A DNA stretch of 64,000 bases from Streptomyces buecherae (GTDB taxonomy: Bacteria > Actinomycetota > Actinomycetes > Streptomycetales > Streptomycetaceae): NCBI RefSeq assembly GCF_014295035.1, contig NZ_CP060404.1, positions 4,620,501-4,684,500 of the forward strand, written 5' to 3'. Shown here in pieces: positions 60,676 through 64,000 of the stretch (its first letter is position 1; each line of letters starts with the position of its first letter). Position numbers and translations under genes: made by a program. The notes beneath the pieces were generated by a model. The model had not been told where the DNA came from. It ran no database searches and saw only the letters and a program-made list of their open reading frames with translations.

Positions 60676-61926
60676 CTACGCCACCTCGCCCAGCGCCACC
60701 GGGGCCGCCAGCGGTGGGGCCGCCGGGTGCGGGCCGCCGCGGCCGGCGCGGTCGCCGTCGATCCAGGTGTAGGGCAGCGGGCTGAACCCGTTGAAGCCCT
60801 GGGTGGTGTAGCTGGTGGCGTACGCGCCGCAGGAGGCGATCCAGACCGGGTCGCCGGAGGCGAGGCCGGCCGGGACGTGGACGGGGGCGCCGGCCGGGTC
60901 GTACGCGTCGTCGCTGTCGCAGGTGGGTCCGGCGATGACGGCGGGCACGCGCGGGGCGTCCTCGGGGTGGCCGGGGAAGAGCAGCGGGTACTGCAACCCG
61001 TCCATCTCGTACAGGCCGTTGAACTTGCCGCAGCTCAGGTAGAGCCAGTGCGCGCGGTCGCCGCCCCGTTGCTCGCGGGCGGTCAGGCGGGCGACGTGGG
61101 CGCGGATGGCACCGTTGTCGGCCACCAGGTGGCGGCCCGGTTCGATGAGGAAGTCCAGCGGTCCGCCGGCGACGGTGCGCAACTGGCGCATGCCCTCGCG
61201 GATGGTGGCGAAGATCTTGTCCAGGGGCGGGTCGAGCGGGTTGCCGCCACGGTCGGTGCCGTGCGGCGCGGGCAGCCCGCCGCCGAGGTTGACGTGGTCG
61301 AGGTGGATGCCGCGCCGGGCCAGTACGGTCAGCACGCCGGCCACCCGGTCGACGGCGTCCCGCCATGCCTCGGCGGTCATCTGTTGGGAGCCGACGTGGA
61401 AGGAGAGGCCGGCAGGGGTGAGGCCGGCGGTCCGGGCGGCCTCCATGACGCGGACGGCGTCCGAGGGCGTGCAGCCGAACTTGCGGCTCAGGCCCCACAG
61501 GGCGCCCGCGCCGTCGGTGGCCAGCCGGCAGAAGACCCGGGCGCCGGGCGCGTGCCGGGCGATGGCCCGCACGTCCTCGACGCTGTCGGTGGCGAAGTCG
61601 CGCACGCCCAGCCGGTGGGCCTCGGCGATGTGCCGGTCGGACTTGACGGTGTTGCCGAAGTGGATGGCGTCCAGCGGCGCGCCGGCGCGCAGGGCCTGCG
61701 CGATCTCGGCGGGGCTGGCCGCGTCGAAGCCGGCGCCCTGCCCGGCGAGGCGGGTGAGCACCTCGTCCACGGGGCACGCCTTCATGGCGAAGCGGACGCG
61801 GACGCCGGGCAGTTCGCGCAGCAGGGCCGCGTGGCGGCGGGCCACGCCGGCCAGGTCGTAGATGATCTGGTCCTCGGTCGCCGCCGCGAGGGCGGCGCGC
61901 AGGGGTGCGGTGACGTTGACGTACAT
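60676..61926 (-). CDS. PLP-dependent decarboxylase, ornithine/diaminopimelate decarboxylase-like
   Basis: A 416-residue fold-type III (alanine-racemase-like) decarboxylase. Lys49 in VRFAMKACP binds PLP. Later motifs are LSFHVGSQQMT, the phosphate-binding HVNLGGGLP, FLIEPGRHLV and GPTCDSDDAYDP (near residue 336), with Cys and Asp of the ornithine decarboxylase active site, and ending YATSYTTQGFNGF. The GPTCDS(L/D)D version is that of ODC-like enzymes, so the substrate is probably ornithine, lysine or a related basic amino acid rather than meso-diaminopimelate. ATG 61926 begins the family's usual N-terminus. It lies 18 bases after the unassigned gene and just before the GNAT gene in one operon. 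Confidence 0.9.
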   Translation of the reverse strand: MYVNVTAPLRAALAAATEDQIIYDLAGVARRHAALLRELPGVRVRFAMKACPVDEVLTRLAGQGAGFDAASPAEIAQALRAGAPLDAIHFGNTVKSDRHIAEAHRLGVRDFATDSVEDVRAIARHAPGARVFCRLATDGAGALWGLSRKFGCTPSDAVRVMEAARTAGLTPAGLSFHVGSQQMTAEAWRDAVDRVAGVLTVLARRGIHLDHVNLGGGLPAPHGTDRGGNPLDPPLDKIFATIREGMRQLRTVAGGPLDFLIEPGRHLVADNGAIRAHVARLTAREQRGGDRAHWLYLSCGKFNGLYEMDGLQYPLLFPGHPEDAPRVPAVIAGPTCDSDDAYDPAGAPVHVPAGLASGDPVWIASCGAYATSYTTQGFNGFSPLPYTWIDGDRAGRGGPHPAAPPLAAPVALGEVA

Positions 61927-61944
61927 GTGGATGGCCCCGGGGGT

Positions 61945-63255
61945 CTACCGGTCGAGCGGGTGGATGCGCGTGGCCTGGCTCGCCCGCACCAGGGGTCGCC
62001 ACGCGTCGATGAGCCGCGCGAAGTCCTCCATGTCGTGGCGGGCCTCGTCCAGCAACTGCTGGCGGCGCGGCGCGAGGGACTGCGCGAAGGTGGCGTACCG
62101 GCCGCCGAGCTCGCGGTAGGAGCGCTCCAGGACGTCGAGCCGTTCCTCGTTCTCGGTCACCGGCAGGCGGGTGCTGTCCCAGACCAGCTCGCTGACGCGC
62201 TCCGCGCGCACCTGGTGTGCGTCGTCCAGCAGGGCGGGCCCGGCCTCGGCCATGGCCGCGTAGACGGCGTTGAGGTAGAGCATGGACAGGAAGAACTTGG
62301 TGAAGCGCAGTTGGTAGGCCATGAAGCCGGCGTCGGTGCGCCGCTCCGTGGTGTAGAAGTTCACGATGTGCCGGTTGTGCAGGACGCCGGGCAGGGCCGC
62401 GTCGTGCACCAGGTGCATCAGGAAGTAGTCGCTGCCGATGGTGTTGGTCGCCGGTGGCAGCGGAACCCGTTCGTGCACCTGCTGGAAGCTGATGTTGCAC
62501 ATGTCCAGGCGCATCGGGTCCACGAGGGTCAGCAGCGCGTGGTCGCCGGTGAAGGGGGCGGTGCCGGCGCCGGTGAAAGACTCGTCGGCCAGCTCCCGCT
62601 TCTGCTCCGCGCTCCAGTCGGCGGGCGCCCACAGACCGACGACGTCGCGGTAGACGTCCTCGTCGAGCTGTCGGATCTCGCCGATGTCCACGGACAGTTC
62701 GCCCACGAACGACGCGCCGACCAGCACCACGGGCTTGTCCAGGTGCGCCGCGTCGAGGTCGGTCGCGTCTACCCGGGGCGCGGCGTCGCGGGCCACCTCG
62801 CCGAGCGAGGTCAGCTCGTGGTGGACGGGGTAGACGGGCTCGCCGGCCAGCTCCTGGTACGAGCTGTCGGAGTCCCGGCGGTGGACGGACGAGCAGCCGA
62901 GCGACGCGGCGATGAGGAAGGCCCGGTTGGTGCAGGCGCCGTAGGAGACGTCGGCGGGCAGCATGAGGTCGAGCATCAGCTCGGGCTTGGGCAGCCCGGC
63001 GCAAGCGATCACCGCGCGCAGGAAGGCCCGTTGGGCGTCCTCATCGAGGTGGTGCGTGACGACCCCGGGCGTGGGGCGTACGGCGGCCAGCGCGGCGGCG
63101 TGCTCCGCGCGGGCGCCCGGCGCGGCGGAGTCCAGGACGAGGACGTGCACCTCGACGGGGAAGTGCCGGGCCGCGTAGGCGGCCTCGGCGCAGATGGCCG
63201 TGACCATGGGCGCGGAGGGCCGGTTGGTCGGGAGGGTCAGGCAGATGGCGCGCAT
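61945..63255 (-). CDS. Unassigned protein, possibly GT-A-like (DUF6271-type)
   Basis: A 436-residue protein that I cannot assign firmly; from memory similar Streptomyces proteins are labelled DUF6271. It starts ICLTLPTNRPSAPMVTAICA, a beta-strand/loop pattern like GT-A glycosyltransferases, and has VHRRDSDSSYQ (about 128), an Asp-x-Asp-type motif used for metal/nucleotide-sugar binding. The C-terminal half is helical with NISFQQVHERVPLPP and HNRHIVNFYTTERRTD. ATG 63255 follows GGAGAGA; GTG 63273 overlapping the previous stop is the alternative. It sits between a dioxygenase and a decarboxylase, so it probably acts in the same pathway. Substrate unknown. Confidence 0.65.
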   Translation of the reverse strand: MRAICLTLPTNRPSAPMVTAICAEAAYAARHFPVEVHVLVLDSAAPGARAEHAAALAAVRPTPGVVTHHLDEDAQRAFLRAVIACAGLPKPELMLDLMLPADVSYGACTNRAFLIAASLGCSSVHRRDSDSSYQELAGEPVYPVHHELTSLGEVARDAAPRVDATDLDAAHLDKPVVLVGASFVGELSVDIGEIRQLDEDVYRDVVGLWAPADWSAEQKRELADESFTGAGTAPFTGDHALLTLVDPMRLDMCNISFQQVHERVPLPPATNTIGSDYFLMHLVHDAALPGVLHNRHIVNFYTTERRTDAGFMAYQLRFTKFFLSMLYLNAVYAAMAEAGPALLDDAHQVRAERVSELVWDSTRLPVTENEERLDVLERSYRELGGRYATFAQSLAPRRQQLLDEARHDMEDFARLIDAWRPLVRASQATRIHPLDR

Positions 63256-63269
63256 TCCGTCTCTCCGGT

Positions 63270-64000
63270 TCACCGCTCGGTCGCTATGCCGTGCCAGGAC
63301 GTGCGGCCGAGCAGCCGTTCGCCGAGGTCGGTGAGGTCGGCCGTCGGGTAGCGCAGCGACTCGTGCCGGGTGGCGTCGCCGACCAGGGTCTTGTTCCAGG
63401 TGGGTGTGGACAGGTGGCGCCAGGAGTCGACGCGCGAGGTGCGCAACTCGTGGTGCTCCTCCAGGGCGGGCATCATCGACAGGTACTGCACCGACCGCAC
63501 GCCCCGCTCGGAGGTGTTGGGCGCGACGCCGTGCGCCAGCATCCCGTTCCAGATCAGCAGGTCGCCGGCGCCCAACTCGGGGCGTACGACGGGGAATTCG
63601 GCCCGGTCGACGCCCGGGCGGACCGGGTCGCGGTCGGCGGGCTGGTCGAGCTTCCAGCGGTCGAAGCGGCGGAAGAGTTCGGGCGAGCACTGGAAGCCGC
63701 CGAGTTCGGGCTGGGTGTCGTGGAGCGCGATGATGCCCTGTACGCGCTGCGGCAGCACGCTGCGGGTGGAGTCGACGTCCCAGTGCAACTCGATGTCGAA
63801 GCCCTCGTCGGTGGGCTCGATCAGGGAGCGGGAGCGGTTGCCGCGGTTGGGTGGGTTGAGGTTGAGCCGGTCGAGCGTCACCCACAGCTCCTCGCAGTCC
63901 CACACGTCCACGAACGCGTCGTAGACCCGCTGGCTCTGCCGGCTGTCCCAGATGAGCTGGTGGTGGTACGCCTCGACGAAGCCGTAGATGTACAGGTCGC
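63270..64000 (-). CDS. Phytanoyl-CoA dioxygenase family protein, 5' end outside the window
   Basis: The frame is open to the window edge, so the N-terminus is missing; 242 codons plus the stop are present. The non-haem iron motif HxD is in ELHWDVDSTR, and the distal His is likely in WNGMLAHGVAPNTSE, followed by an Arg (RGVRSVQ) for 2-oxoglutarate. These are the marks of the PhyH Fe(II)/2OG oxygenases, which hydroxylate small molecules. It is the first visible gene of the minus-strand operon with an unassigned protein, decarboxylase, GNAT and MFS. The stop overlaps a possible GTG start of the next gene (GTGA). Substrate unknown. Confidence 0.88.
   Translation of the reverse strand, partial: DLYIYGFVEAYHHQLIWDSRQSQRVYDAFVDVWDCEELWVTLDRLNLNPPNRGNRSRSLIEPTDEGFDIELHWDVDSTRSVLPQRVQGIIALHDTQPELGGFQCSPELFRRFDRWKLDQPADRDPVRPGVDRAEFPVVRPELGAGDLLIWNGMLAHGVAPNTSERGVRSVQYLSMMPALEEHHELRTSRVDSWRHLSTPTWNKTLVGDATRHESLRYPTADLTDLGERLLGRTSWHGIATER

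Noticed and set aside
60241..63351. Plus-strand 1036-codon frame opposite the right-end operon
   Set aside because: Antisense to three genes with clear enzyme motifs; the Val/Gly/His/Arg-rich translation has no domain.
1..64000. CRISPR array
   Set aside because: No regularly spaced repeat of 20-40 bases was seen. The tandem arrays have 8- or 10-base units without spacers.

Overview
The window is high-GC actinobacterial DNA, almost certainly a Streptomyces chromosome. Reasons: very GC-rich codon third positions, frequent GTG and TTG starts, a textbook BldG, and a core gene order (Tad pilus genes, DECH helicase, bldG and its partner, hppA, lipoprotein, methyltransferase, topA, membrane-protein/Tmk fusion, holB, secreted peptidase, tRNA-Thr) that matches, from memory, the S. 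coelicolor SCO3540 to SCO3557 neighbourhood.

Layout. Positions 1-2120 hold the end of a Tad/Flp-type secretion cluster on the plus strand. It converges on a large MrfA/YprA-like helicase (2068-4593, minus). bldG and an anti-sigma-like ATPase gene follow, then 1.3 kb of non-coding DNA, a K+-independent proton-pumping pyrophosphatase, a lipoprotein, a HemK-like methyltransferase, a two-helix membrane protein, topoisomerase I, a 1268-residue MFS-like/thymidylate kinase fusion, DNA polymerase III delta prime and a lipoprotein peptidase, all plus strand.

At 24478-24551 lies tRNA-Thr(CGT). Its 3' 43 bases (24510-24552) are repeated exactly at 53724-53766. The 29.2 kb between them is an integrated genomic island. 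Its left third holds a small excisionase-like HTH gene and decayed cargo: a WD40 gene with an in-frame stop, a doubly frameshifted TPR regulator, an IS982-like transposase remnant and a 5'-truncated serine hydrolase. No integrase was recognised.

The middle and right of the island (33123-50470) form a large anti-phage-type locus. It has a DNA cytosine-5 methyltransferase with a C-terminal endonuclease III-like Fe-S module, a Vsr mismatch endonuclease, an AbrB-like protein, and then, transcribed leftwards, drmA, drmB, a PD-(D/E)XK-like protein, a MORC-like GHKL ATPase, a Z1 helicase, a second PD-(D/E)XK protein and an AIPR protein. This merges the DISARM helicase/DUF1998 core with the MORC-Z1-AIPR restriction-like module. 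A divergent HNH protein with a zinc ribbon sits at the operon's upstream end. It is the best candidate for an undescribed system here.

Right of the island the chromosome resumes with a deleted alpha/beta-hydrolase remnant, a STAND/TPR regulator with a damaged P-loop, and a CDP-glycerol glycerophosphotransferase-like protein. A tight minus-strand operon then runs off the window end: phytanoyl-CoA-type dioxygenase, an unassigned GT-A-like protein, an ornithine-decarboxylase-like PLP enzyme, a GNAT acetyltransferase and an MFS exporter. It looks like a small-molecule pathway.
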